Under the pieces are notes generated by a model. That model was given only the letters and a program-made list of their open reading frames with translations, was not told the origin of the DNA and ran no database searches. A program made the translations under genes and the position numbers. Positions 1 to 6,060 of a stretch of 6,426 nucleotides of DNA are shown piece by piece; the first letter of the stretch is position 1, and each line of letters starts with the position of its first letter. Source of the stretch: an uncultured Woeseia sp. (GTDB taxonomy: Bacteria > Pseudomonadota > Gammaproteobacteria > Steroidobacterales > Woeseiaceae); contig CALALV010000136.1 in assembly GCA_937925605.1 (NCBI GenBank), forward strand, positions 1-6,426, read 5' to 3'.

Positions 1-857
1 GCGGCGGTCCTGCTCTTGCGCCTCGGGCGTCCCGCGTTACTGTCGGTCAGGCCCAGCCGCTGTCGCTGCATGTCGGCGACTTCGTAGAGATCCCGCTCGA
101 AGGTCTGCTCGGCGCTCATCGTTTTCTCGCTGCGCGCGCTGACGACCGGACGCTCGTCGATGCCGGCGGCGCGTTCGCGGGTGCGTTCGGCGTAGCGGCC
201 GAACAGGGAACGCAGCCTGCCGTCGTCGGCCGTACGCAGGTCGCGCAACGTGCGGATGCCGGCCGCATCGAGTCGAGCGAGCGTGCGCCGGCCGATGCCC
301 GGGATGACCGCGGCCGGCAGCGGGTCGAGCACCTCGCGCAGGTTCGAAGGCGTTACAACGACGAGGCCGTCCGGCTTGTCGAGGTCCGACGCGATCTTGG
401 CGACGAGCTTGTTCGGCGCCACGCCGACCGAGGCCGTCAGCTCGAGTTCGTCGCGGATGCGGGTTTTCACGGCCTGCGCGATACCCGGCGCCGGGCCGAA
501 CAACGCCGTGCTGCCGGTCACGTCGAGAAACGCCTCGTCGAGCGACAGGCCTTCCACGTCGGGCGTGAAGTCGCGAAAGATGGCGAACACGCGTTTCGAA
601 ATCTCGCGGTAGTGCGCCATGCGCGGCCGCACCTGCAGCAGGGTGGGGCAGCGGCGCCGCGCCTCGCGCATCGGCATCGCCGAGCGGATGCCGTAGCGGC
701 GCGCCTCGTAGCTGGCCGCCGCGACGACACCGCGATTGCCGTCCCCGCCGACCACCAGCGGCTTGCCGGAGAGCGCCGGGTCGTCGCGTTGCTCGACCGA
801 CGCGTAGAACGCATCCATGTCGACGTGCAGGATGCTGCGTTCGCGCGCGCCGCTCAC
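1..857 (-). CDS. dinB: DNA polymerase IV (Y-family translesion polymerase), 3' end cut off by the window
   Basis: Translesion DNA polymerase that copies damaged templates and lacks proofreading. Read from a GTG at 857-855, 285 codons are present with no stop before the left edge. The palm domain shows HVDMDAFYASVE (residues 11-22, metal ligand D13, aromatic steric-gate position Y18), SLDEAFLDV (105-113, catalytic D107 and E108) and TASVGVAPNKLVAKIASD (141-158). The thumb has a helix-hairpin-helix, PGIGRRTL (186-193). The little-finger domain begins near residue 245 (KTMSAEQTFERDL) and is cut off; family members are about 350 residues, so roughly 65 are missing. The GTG overlaps the ispA stop as GTGA, so the gene is translationally coupled to ispA. 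No separate promoter, SOS box or LexA site was seen. The last 12 or so visible residues still align without gaps to the little-finger helix but include unusual N274 and P278. Identification is firm; the C-terminus cannot be judged. Confidence 0.93.
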   Translation of the reverse strand, partial: MSGARERSILHVDMDAFYASVEQRDDPALSGKPLVVGGDGNRGVVAAASYEARRYGIRSAMPMREARRRCPTLLQVRPRMAHYREISKRVFAIFRDFTPDVEGLSLDEAFLDVTGSTALFGPAPGIAQAVKTRIRDELELTASVGVAPNKLVAKIASDLDKPDGLVVVTPSNLREVLDPLPAAVIPGIGRRTLARLDAAGIRTLRDLRTADDGRLRSLFGRYAERTRERAAGIDERPVVSARSEKTMSAEQTFERDLYEVADMQRQRLGLTDSNAGRPRRKSRTA

Positions 858-1738
858 GCCGAGCGCTCGACGATGTAGCGAGCCAGCCAGCGCAACGGCT
901 CCGCGCGTTCGCCCAGCGGGTCCAGCGCGTCGAGGCCGCGCCCGAGCAGTTCGTCGCAGCGCGCGCGCGCCGCGTCGATGCCGAACATCGCCGGCCAGGT
1001 CGCCTTGTCGCTGCGCAGGTCCGAGCCGGCCGGCTTGCCGATCACGACGGTCTCGCCCTCGACGTCCAGCAGGTCGTCGCGGATCTGGAACGCGAGCCCG
1101 GTGCAGTCCGCGTAGTCCTCCAGCGCCCGCCGCTGACCGTCGCTGGCGTCGTCGCTGACACAGGCGGCGCACAATACGGCGGCCCGGATCAGCGCGCCGG
1201 TCTTCAACCGGTACATGAGTTCGAGCGTGTCGGCGTCGAGGCGCTTGCCCTCGGACGACAGGTCGATCGACTGGCCGCCGGTCATGCCGCGCGAGCCGCA
1301 GGCGTCGGCGACCAACCGCACCAGCTCGCGCGCCTGGGCCGGCGTCGTGTGCGGCGATCCGGCGATCGCCGCGAAGGCGAGCGGCTGCAGCGCGTCCGCC
1401 GCGAGGATCGCAGTCGCTTCGTCGTAGCGGCGATGCACGGTCGGCTTGCCGCGGCGCAGGTCGTCGTCGTCCATCGCCGGCAGGTCGTCGTGCACGAGCG
1501 AAAACGCGTGAATCAACTCGATCGCGGTCGCGGCGCCATCGACCCGCGCGGGATCCGTGCCCAGCGATTCGCAGCTCGCGTAGGCCAGCAGCGGCCGGAT
1601 GCGCTTGCCGCCGTTCAGGACGGCATAGCGCATCGCTTCGTGCAGGCGCCGCGGTGTCTCGTCGGCGGGCGGCAGCGCGCGCTCGAGGCAGTCGCCGATG
1701 CGGTCCACGTACTCGGGCAGGCGATCGGCGAACGGCAA
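854..1738 (-). CDS. ispA: (2E,6E)-farnesyl diphosphate synthase
   Basis: Cytosolic prenyltransferase that condenses DMAPP and then geranyl diphosphate with IPP to give farnesyl diphosphate (C15). The 294-residue length fits E. coli IspA (about 299). Visible motifs are GGKRIRP (43-49, IPP binding), the first Asp-rich motif from D84 to D90 inside HDDLPAMDDDDLRRG, GMTGGQ (151-156), KTG (179-181) and the second Asp-rich motif FQIRDDLLD (217-225). F79, five residues before the first Asp, is an aromatic chain-length stop like the Tyr in E. coli IspA, so a C15 product is inferred. The start is a TTG at 1738-1736, chosen because GGAG lies eight bases upstream and the N-terminus then lines up with the family; no ATG or GTG is in frame nearby. 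The gene heads a minus-strand unit with dinB (4-base overlap) and is divergent from the mevalonate operon that makes its substrates. The xseB and dxs neighbours common in MEP-pathway gammaproteobacteria are absent. Confidence 0.96.
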   Translation of the reverse strand: MPFADRLPEYVDRIGDCLERALPPADETPRRLHEAMRYAVLNGGKRIRPLLAYASCESLGTDPARVDGAATAIELIHAFSLVHDDLPAMDDDDLRRGKPTVHRRYDEATAILAADALQPLAFAAIAGSPHTTPAQARELVRLVADACGSRGMTGGQSIDLSSEGKRLDADTLELMYRLKTGALIRAAVLCAACVSDDASDGQRRALEDYADCTGLAFQIRDDLLDVEGETVVIGKPAGSDLRSDKATWPAMFGIDAARARCDELLGRGLDALDPLGERAEPLRWLARYIVERSA

Positions 1739-1746
1739 GGCACGGG

Positions 1747-1750
1747 CTCC
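1747..1750 (-). promoter_or_regulatory. Ribosome binding site of ispA
   Basis: GGAG on the minus strand lies eight bases before the TTG at 1738. It decides the start, because no ATG or GTG is in frame in this stretch. Confidence 0.55.
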
Positions 1751-1788
1751 GGCGGCAGCAGGGGGTGCCCAGCGTACACCGATTCCGC

Positions 1789-1800
1789 GCGGCGCGCCGC
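1789..1800. repeat. 12-bp perfect palindrome in the -35 region
   Basis: The bases gcggcgcgccgc are identical to their reverse complement. The site lies just upstream of the TATAAT box, where a repressor or activator could bind. In DNA this GC-rich, palindromes of this size arise by chance several times in a window of this length, so a regulatory role is only a guess. Confidence 0.3.
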
Positions 1801-1813
1801 AGCGCGGGCGGGC

Positions 1814-1819
1814 TATAAT
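1814..1819 (+). promoter_or_regulatory. Candidate -10 box of the mevalonate operon promoter
   Basis: A perfect TATAAT stands out in an almost entirely G+C background, 42 bases before the mvaD ATG. Transcription would then begin near 1826 and leave a leader of about 35 bases. No good -35 hexamer is found 16-18 bases upstream; that place is occupied by a GC-rich palindrome. The promoter may therefore rely on an activator or have a degenerate -35. Confidence 0.5.
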
Positions 1820-1848
1820 CGCGCGCCGCAGTTCGCCACTATCATCGG

Positions 1849-1854
1849 CAGGGA
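1849..1854 (+). promoter_or_regulatory. Ribosome binding site of mvaD
   Basis: CAGGGA lies seven bases before the ATG at 1862. A GTG directly precedes the ATG in frame (1859-1861), but the spacing favours the ATG. Confidence 0.5.
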
Positions 1855-1861
1855 CGGCGTG

Positions 1862-2824
1862 ATGCGCGCATCGAGCCAGGCACAGCCCAACATCGCCCTA
1901 GTCAAGTACTGGGGCAAGCGCGACGACGCGCGCAACCTGCCGGCGACGGGCTCGCTGTCGCTGACGCTCGACAGCCTCTGGACACGGACGACCGTCGAGT
2001 TCGACCCGGCGCTCGCCGGCGACCGGCTGGAGGTCAACGGCTCGGAGGCGCCGGCGATGCTCGGTCGCGTCAGCCGCTGCCTCGACGACGTCGCGGGTCC
2101 CGGCCGCGCCGCCGCCCGCGTGTCGAGCCGCGGCAACTTCCCGATCGCCGCCGGCCTCGCCTCTTCCGCCTCCGCGTTCGCCGCTCTCGTCGTGGCCGCG
2201 AACGGCGCGCTCGGTCGCGAGCGGCCGACGCTCGAGCTGGCGCGTGCCGCCGGGCGCGCCTCCGGCTCGGCCGCGCGCTCGCTGTACGGCGGCATCGTCG
2301 AGCTCGACGCCGGCGGCGACGACATCGACGTCGTTTCGCTGGCGGCACCCGCAGACTGGCCGCTGACCGTCACGGTCGCGGTCACCGCGGCGACGGCCAA
2401 GAGCGTGTCCTCGGGCGATGCGATGAATCGCAGCCGGCGGACGTCGCCGTTCTACGGCGCATGGCTCGCGCGCCAGGAGGCGGACCTCGCTGCCGCCCGT
2501 GCCGCCGTCGCGGCGCGCGATATCGAGGCGCTCGGCGCGGTCGCCGAGCAGAACTGCCTGAAGATGCACTCGGTCATGTGGACCAGCCGGCCGTCGATCG
2601 TCTACTGGAACAGCGCGACGCTCGCCTGCCTCGAGACGGTGCGGGACCTGCGCCGGCAGGGGCAACCGGTCTTTTTCACGATGGACGCCGGCCCGCAGGT
2701 CAAGGTCGTGTCGCTGCCGGAGGCGGCCGGTACGGTCGCGGACGCGCTCGCGGCCACGCCGGGCGTCATCGAGACGCTGCAGAGCGGGCTCGGCGACGGC
2801 GCGCGCCTGGCGGATACCTCGTGA
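1862..2824 (+). CDS. mvaD: Diphosphomevalonate decarboxylase
   Basis: GHMP-superfamily cytosolic enzyme that phosphorylates and decarboxylates mevalonate 5-diphosphate with ATP to give IPP, the last IPP-forming step of the classical mevalonate pathway. The 320-residue length is normal for bacteria. Visible are the N-terminal signature PNIALVKYWGKRD (9-21), LPATGSLSLTLD (26-37), the ATP-binding loop FPIAAGLASSASAFAAL (93-109), GSAARSLYGG (135-144) with the catalytic Arg at R139, the substrate loop KSVSSGDAM (180-188), TSPFY, and FFTMDAGPQVK with the catalytic Asp at D275. Departures from the usual pattern are A138 where Cys is common in SACRS, A187 where Gly is common, and Gln in DAGPQ where DAGPN is usual; the catalytic Arg and Asp are kept, so activity is expected. 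The ATG follows a CAGGGA site. The open frame extends upstream to 1349, but that part is antisense to ispA and lacks family similarity. The stop overlaps the next start by four bases. A phosphomevalonate decarboxylase is a less likely alternative because a phosphomevalonate kinase is encoded next door. Confidence 0.94.
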   Translation: MRASSQAQPNIALVKYWGKRDDARNLPATGSLSLTLDSLWTRTTVEFDPALAGDRLEVNGSEAPAMLGRVSRCLDDVAGPGRAAARVSSRGNFPIAAGLASSASAFAALVVAANGALGRERPTLELARAAGRASGSAARSLYGGIVELDAGGDDIDVVSLAAPADWPLTVTVAVTAATAKSVSSGDAMNRSRRTSPFYGAWLARQEADLAAARAAVAARDIEALGAVAEQNCLKMHSVMWTSRPSIVYWNSATLACLETVRDLRRQGQPVFFTMDAGPQVKVVSLPEAAGTVADALAATPGVIETLQSGLGDGARLADTS

Positions 2825-3819
2825 CGGCGGGCGCCTGGTCCGCGCCCGGCAAGCTGGTACTCGGCGGCGAGTACGCGGTGTTGCACGGTTACCCGGCGAT
2901 CGCTGCGGCCGTGTCGCGGCGCGCGCGCGTGATCTTCGCGGAGACCGGTGGCGATGTCATCGAGGTCGAGACGCGTGGCTTTCGCCCCGGTCGCTGGCGG
3001 CTGCGCGCTGGCCGACGCGGCCTCGCGGTCCCCGCGGATGCGCCGCTCGGCCTGCTCGCACAGGCCTGGGCGGCCTGTGCGCCGGACGCGCGCGGCCTGC
3101 GCCTCGTGCTCGACACGGGCGCATTCTCGGCCGCCGACGGCCGCAAGCTCGGCAACGGTACCAGCGCGGCGCTCGCCGTCGCGCTCACGGCCGCGCTGTC
3201 CGACGAGACGGAGGCGGACGCGCTGGCCGCGCGGGCGGGCCGCGTGCATTCGCGCTTCCAGGGCGGTGTCGGCAGCGGGATCGACGTCGCCTGCGCCGCG
3301 CACGGCGGCATCGTCCTGTTTCGCGACGGCGCCGTCGAGCGGCAGGACGCCGCGCTGCCGTCCGGACTGCACTGCGCCGTGCTGTGGAGCGGCCGGCCGT
3401 CCAGCACGCCTGTGCGAATCGCCCAGCTCGACCGCGACTTGCAGCAGGCTGGCGCGCGTGCAAGTCTGGCCGCGCTCGGCCGCGCGGCCGAAACGCTGGC
3501 CGAGACCTGGCGGGGCGACGATGCGGACACGATCGTAGGCGGGCTGGCAGACTGGACCGCGGCGCTCGAGCGCTTCGACCGTGACCTCGGCCTCGGCATC
3601 TTCGCGGGCGGGCACGCGGAGCTCGCCGCGGCCGCGCGCCACGCCGGGATCGTGTTCAAGCCCTGCGGCGCGGGAGGGGGTGACGTCGGTGCGGCTTTCT
3701 CCTGTGACCCGCACGCACTGGAGGCCTTCGCCGAGCGCGCCGGCGAGTCGGGATTCGAGACCCTCGGGCTCTCGCTCGGCGCGGCCGGGGCCAAACGGGA
3801 CGGACAGGCGAGTTGCTGA
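2821..3819 (+). CDS. mvaK2: Phosphomevalonate kinase (GHMP family)
   Basis: Predicted to phosphorylate mevalonate 5-phosphate to mevalonate 5-diphosphate with ATP. The 332-residue product has the expected motif order: APGKLVLGGEYAVLHGYPAI (8-27), the phosphate-binding loop KLGNGTSAALAVAL (109-122), FQGGVGSGIDVACAAHGG (146-163) with the catalytic Asp at D155, and KPCGAGGGDVGAAF (280-293). The GGEYAVL form of motif 1, the KLG-G-SAA loop and the C-terminal KP-GAGGGD-G motif separate phosphomevalonate kinases from mevalonate kinases; here Cys282 replaces the usual Ser. The GTG start overlaps the mvaD stop as GTGA, with only a weak GGA upstream, so translation is probably coupled. Family resemblance ends at the N-terminal side exactly at this GTG; the open frame reaching back to 2461 is out of phase with mvaD. 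The stop overlaps the next start by seven bases. Assignment relies on motifs and context; the exact substrate is inferred. Confidence 0.88.
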   Translation: MTAGAWSAPGKLVLGGEYAVLHGYPAIAAAVSRRARVIFAETGGDVIEVETRGFRPGRWRLRAGRRGLAVPADAPLGLLAQAWAACAPDARGLRLVLDTGAFSAADGRKLGNGTSAALAVALTAALSDETEADALAARAGRVHSRFQGGVGSGIDVACAAHGGIVLFRDGAVERQDAALPSGLHCAVLWSGRPSSTPVRIAQLDRDLQQAGARASLAALGRAAETLAETWRGDDADTIVGGLADWTAALERFDRDLGLGIFAGGHAELAAAARHAGIVFKPCGAGGGDVGAAFSCDPHALEAFAERAGESGFETLGLSLGAAGAKRDGQASC

Positions 3820-5093
3820 CGACATCCGACATCGCGGGCCTGTACAAGCTCGACATCGGCGCGCGCCTCGAGCGGCTCGTGGCCCACGGTGCGCTGTCAG
3901 CCGGGGATGCGGCGCGCCTGGCACGCGGCGATTTCGTGCTGCGGCCGGCCATGGCCGACAAGATGATCGAGAACGTCATCGGCGTGTTCGGCCTGCCGCT
4001 CGCCGTGGCGCCCAACTTCCAGGTGAACGGTATCGACTGGCTGGTGCCGATGGTGGTCGAGGAGCCGTCGATCGTCGCCGGCCTGAGCGGGGCGGCGAAG
4101 ATCGCGCGAGCCGGCGGCGGCTTCGAGGTGCAGCTGGCGGAATCGCTGCTGATCGGACAACTGCAGCTCGTCGACGTGGACGATCCCGACGACGTCGTCC
4201 GGGTGCTCGTCGAGCACGAGGCGGAGCTCACGCAGCTTGCGAACGCGATCCACCCGAAGCTCGTTGCGCGCGGCGGCGGCGTGCGCGAGATCGAGTACTA
4301 CAAGTACCGCTTGCCCGACCGGCGCTGGACCGTCGTGCTGCACCTGCTGGTCGATACCTGCGACGCGATGGGCGCGAACCTGGTCAACACGATTTGCGAA
4401 GGGGTCGCGCCGCGCATCGTCGCTCTGTGCGGCGCCCGCGTCGCACTGCGCATCCTGTCGAACCTGGCGGACCGCTCGCTGGTCACGGCGCGGGTACGTA
4501 TGCCGCTCGAGCGGCTGGGCGAGCGCGCCTACGCGGCCGACTTCATCCGCGACGAGATCGTGCTCGCGACCCGGTTCGCCGACGTCGATCCGTACCGCGC
4601 CGCGACGCACAACAAGGGCATCATGAACGGCATCGATGCGGTCGCGATCGCGACCGGCAACGACTGGCGCGCCATCGAGGCCGGTGCCCATGCCTGGGCC
4701 GCGCACCGCGGCGCCTATCGCTCGCTCAGCCAGTGGCGCGTCGACGGCGACGGCGCGCTGCGCGGCGAACTGACGCTGCCGCTCAAGGTCGGCACCGTCG
4801 GCGGTTCCATCTCTGCGAACCCCGCCGTGGCGCTGTGCCTCGCGCTCGCGGGCGTGCGCACGGCCGCCGACCTCGCCATGCTGATGGCCGCGGTGGGGCT
4901 CGCGCAGAATTTCGCCGCGTTGCGCGCGCTCGTGACGCACGGCATCCAGAAGGGGCACATGAGCCTGCACGCGCGCAGTGTCGCTGCCGGTGCGGGCGCG
5001 CCGCCGGAACTGTTCGAGCGCGTCGTCAAGGGCCTGATCGCGAGCGGCGAGATCAAGCCGTCCAAGGCCGGCGAGCTGATCGCGGAGCTTCAG
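3813..5093 (+). other. HMG-CoA reductase domain (class II) of the fusion
   Basis: Residues 1-427 match the about 428-residue length of Pseudomonas mevalonii HMGR and align with it almost without gaps. Motifs seen are ENVIG (53-57), VVEEPSIVAG (81-90) with catalytic E83, DAMGAN (184-189, dinucleotide-binding), RAATHNKGIMNGIDAV (262-277) with catalytic K268, ATGNDWRA (280-287) with catalytic D284, VGLAQN (361-366), and GIQKGHMSLHAR (377-388) with catalytic H382 near the C-terminal flap. They correspond to E83, K267, D283 and H381 of the P. mevalonii enzyme. H147 stands where that enzyme has D146, the residue tied to NADH preference, so cofactor choice may differ. Genes of this class are often called degradative, but the operon argues for a biosynthetic role here. 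Confidence 0.93.
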
Positions 5094-6047
5094 GGCGGTG
5101 CCGCGGAGTCGTCAGCAGACGCCCCGGCGGACGTCGAAGCGCGGGGTAGCGCCTGCGGCAAGGTCATCCTGCTCGGCGAGCACGCGGCCGTCTACGACAA
5201 GCACGTGCTCGCGGTGCCGCTGCCCGACGCGGTGGCGGCGCGCGTGCGGCCCGCGGCCGGGGGCGCGCGGCTGCGCGTCCCCGCCTGGGGTCTCGACCTG
5301 CCGCTCGACGATACGGACGACGAGGGCGCCGCGGCCGTCATCGCGCTGATTCGCAGGGAACTGGGCGTCGACGAGCCGCTCGACGTCGACGTGGAAGCCC
5401 GCATCCCGGCGGGCATGGGCCTGGGCGCGTCGGCGTCGCTCGCGGTGGCCGTAATCCGGGCACTCGCGGTGTTCAGCGGGCGATCGCTCGACAACCGCGA
5501 GGTCGATGCACTCGCGCTCGAGTGCGAGCGCATCGCGCACGGCACCCCGTCCGGCATCGACAACAACCTGGCAACCTACGGCGAGACGGTGCTGTACACG
5601 CGCTCCGCCGCCGAGCGCACGCGACCAATCCGGCTGGCCGAAACGCCGCCGCTGGTCATCGCAGCGAGCGGCCAGCGCGGCATGACGAAGCAGATGGTCG
5701 CCGGCGTGCGTCAGCGCTACGAGGCCAGCCCGGCGCTGTACGAGACGATCTTCGCCGAGATCGACGACCTGAGCGTTGCCGGCGCGGTCGCGCTGCGCGA
5801 CCGCGACTACGCAACGCTGGGGGCAATGATGAACGTCTGCCAGGGATTCCTGAATGCGATCGAGGTGTCGACGCCCGAGCTCGAGCGCATGATCGACATC
5901 GCGCGCCGGGCCGGCGCCGCGGGCGCGAAGCTCACCGGCTCCGGTGGCGGCGGTTCGATCGTCGCGCTCTGCCCGGGCCACGAGGTTGACGTGGCGCGCG
6001 CGCTCAAGCGCGCCGGCTATGCGATCATCCGCATGCAGCAGGACTGA
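3813..6047 (+). CDS. mvaA-mvk: Fused class II HMG-CoA reductase - mevalonate kinase
   Basis: One 744-residue protein carries two consecutive enzymes of the mevalonate pathway. Residues 1-427 are a full-length class II HMG-CoA reductase (HMG-CoA to mevalonate) and residues 444-744 a full-length mevalonate kinase (mevalonate to mevalonate 5-phosphate). They are joined by a 16-residue linker rich in Ala, Asp, Glu and Ser. All catalytic residues recognised in each family are present; see the domain entries. The frame is open throughout, and the last in-frame ATG, GTG or TTG before the kinase is at M383 of the reductase, with the next only beyond kinase motif 1. A separate kinase product is therefore unlikely. 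The TTG start overlaps the stop of the preceding gene (TTGCTGA) and has no strong ribosome binding site, so it is probably read by coupling. The next in-frame ATG is M47, which would remove the conserved N-terminal region. The protein has no membrane segments, as expected for class II reductases, and should be cytosolic. Both activities are predicted, not shown. Confidence 0.92.
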   Translation: MLTTSDIAGLYKLDIGARLERLVAHGALSAGDAARLARGDFVLRPAMADKMIENVIGVFGLPLAVAPNFQVNGIDWLVPMVVEEPSIVAGLSGAAKIARAGGGFEVQLAESLLIGQLQLVDVDDPDDVVRVLVEHEAELTQLANAIHPKLVARGGGVREIEYYKYRLPDRRWTVVLHLLVDTCDAMGANLVNTICEGVAPRIVALCGARVALRILSNLADRSLVTARVRMPLERLGERAYAADFIRDEIVLATRFADVDPYRAATHNKGIMNGIDAVAIATGNDWRAIEAGAHAWAAHRGAYRSLSQWRVDGDGALRGELTLPLKVGTVGGSISANPAVALCLALAGVRTAADLAMLMAAVGLAQNFAALRALVTHGIQKGHMSLHARSVAAGAGAPPELFERVVKGLIASGEIKPSKAGELIAELQGGAAESSADAPADVEARGSACGKVILLGEHAAVYDKHVLAVPLPDAVAARVRPAAGGARLRVPAWGLDLPLDDTDDEGAAAVIALIRRELGVDEPLDVDVEARIPAGMGLGASASLAVAVIRALAVFSGRSLDNREVDALALECERIAHGTPSGIDNNLATYGETVLYTRSAAERTRPIRLAETPPLVIAASGQRGMTKQMVAGVRQRYEASPALYETIFAEIDDLSVAGAVALRDRDYATLGAMMNVCQGFLNAIEVSTPELERMIDIARRAGAAGAKLTGSGGGGSIVALCPGHEVDVARALKRAGYAIIRMQQD
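5094..5141 (+). other. Interdomain linker of the fusion
   Basis: Residues 428-443 link the last reductase helix (AELIAELQ-type end) to the first kinase strand. The stretch is rich in Ala, Asp, Glu, Ser and Gly with one or two Pro, and looks flexible and solvent-exposed. It contains no in-frame ATG, GTG or TTG codon. Confidence 0.75.
5142..6047 (+). other. Mevalonate kinase domain of the fusion
   Basis: Residues 444-744 (301 residues) match the short bacterial and archaeal mevalonate kinases. GHMP motif 1 is GSACGKVILLGEHAAVY (445-461) with the conserved Lys at K450. Motif 2, the ATP loop, is PAGMGLGASASLAVA (532-546) with Ser540. Next come the metal-binding Glu position E572 and HGTPSGIDNNLATYG (576-590) with the catalytic Asp at D583; the 11-residue spacing equals that of E193 and D204 in rat mevalonate kinase. 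Motif 3 is KLTGSGGGGSIVAL (706-719). The GEHAAVY and PSGIDN motifs mark mevalonate kinase rather than phosphomevalonate kinase. Confidence 0.92.
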
Positions 6048-6050
6048 GGA
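6046..6050 (+). promoter_or_regulatory. Ribosome binding site of idi
   Basis: GAGGA overlaps the stop codon of the fusion gene and sits ten bases before the TTG at 6061. It favours that TTG over the in-frame ATG at 6079, which has no purine-rich site in front of it. Confidence 0.55.
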
Positions 6051-6060
6051 ACACCGGATC

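Larger units (their letters stand above)
1739..1861. promoter_or_regulatory. Divergent intergenic control region between ispA and the mevalonate operon
   Basis: This 123-base gap is the only non-coding region of note in the window, and both isoprenoid transcription units start from it. It contains the ispA ribosome binding site, a 12-bp GC palindrome (1789-1800), a TATAAT box facing mvaD (1814-1819) and the mvaD ribosome binding site. On the minus strand a weak -10-like TACGCT (from GTGTACGCTGGG) sits upstream of ispA, but no convincing -35 goes with it. No riboswitch, tRNA or terminator was seen. Shared regulation of the two operons is an inference from the layout. Confidence 0.5.

Noticed and set aside
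1..120. Frameshift in dinB near residue 265
   Set aside because: First suspected because the helix looks odd, but the residues still align without gaps to the E. coli little finger and the other two minus-strand frames reach stops, so a frameshift is not supported.
250..878. Plus-strand open frames opposite dinB
   Set aside because: The minus strand encodes a clear Y-family polymerase with all palm motifs; the plus frames are composition artefacts.
1349..1861. Upstream extension of the mvaD open frame by about 170 codons
   Set aside because: It lies antisense to ispA, lacks any family resemblance, and the decarboxylase signature begins right after the ATG at 1862, which has its own ribosome binding site.
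2602..3924. Long minus-strand open frame of 440 codons opposite the phosphomevalonate kinase
   Set aside because: Low-complexity Arg, Ala and Gly-rich translation typical of antisense frames in GC-rich genes; the plus strand has clear GHMP motifs over the whole stretch.
3897..4970. Minus-strand open frame of 357 codons opposite the HMG-CoA reductase domain
   Set aside because: Shadow of the reductase; no recognisable motifs and no ribosome binding site.
3581..5149. Plus-strand open frame of 522 codons in another phase through the reductase
   Set aside because: Arg-rich translation without motifs, overlapping a well-supported enzyme in the correct frame.
5094..5160. Two separate genes instead of a reductase-kinase fusion
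   Set aside because: There is no stop and no in-frame ATG, GTG or TTG between M383 of the reductase and the end of kinase motif 1.
5112..5981. Minus-strand open frame of 289 codons opposite the mevalonate kinase domain
   Set aside because: Shadow of the kinase domain, with composition bias and no motifs.
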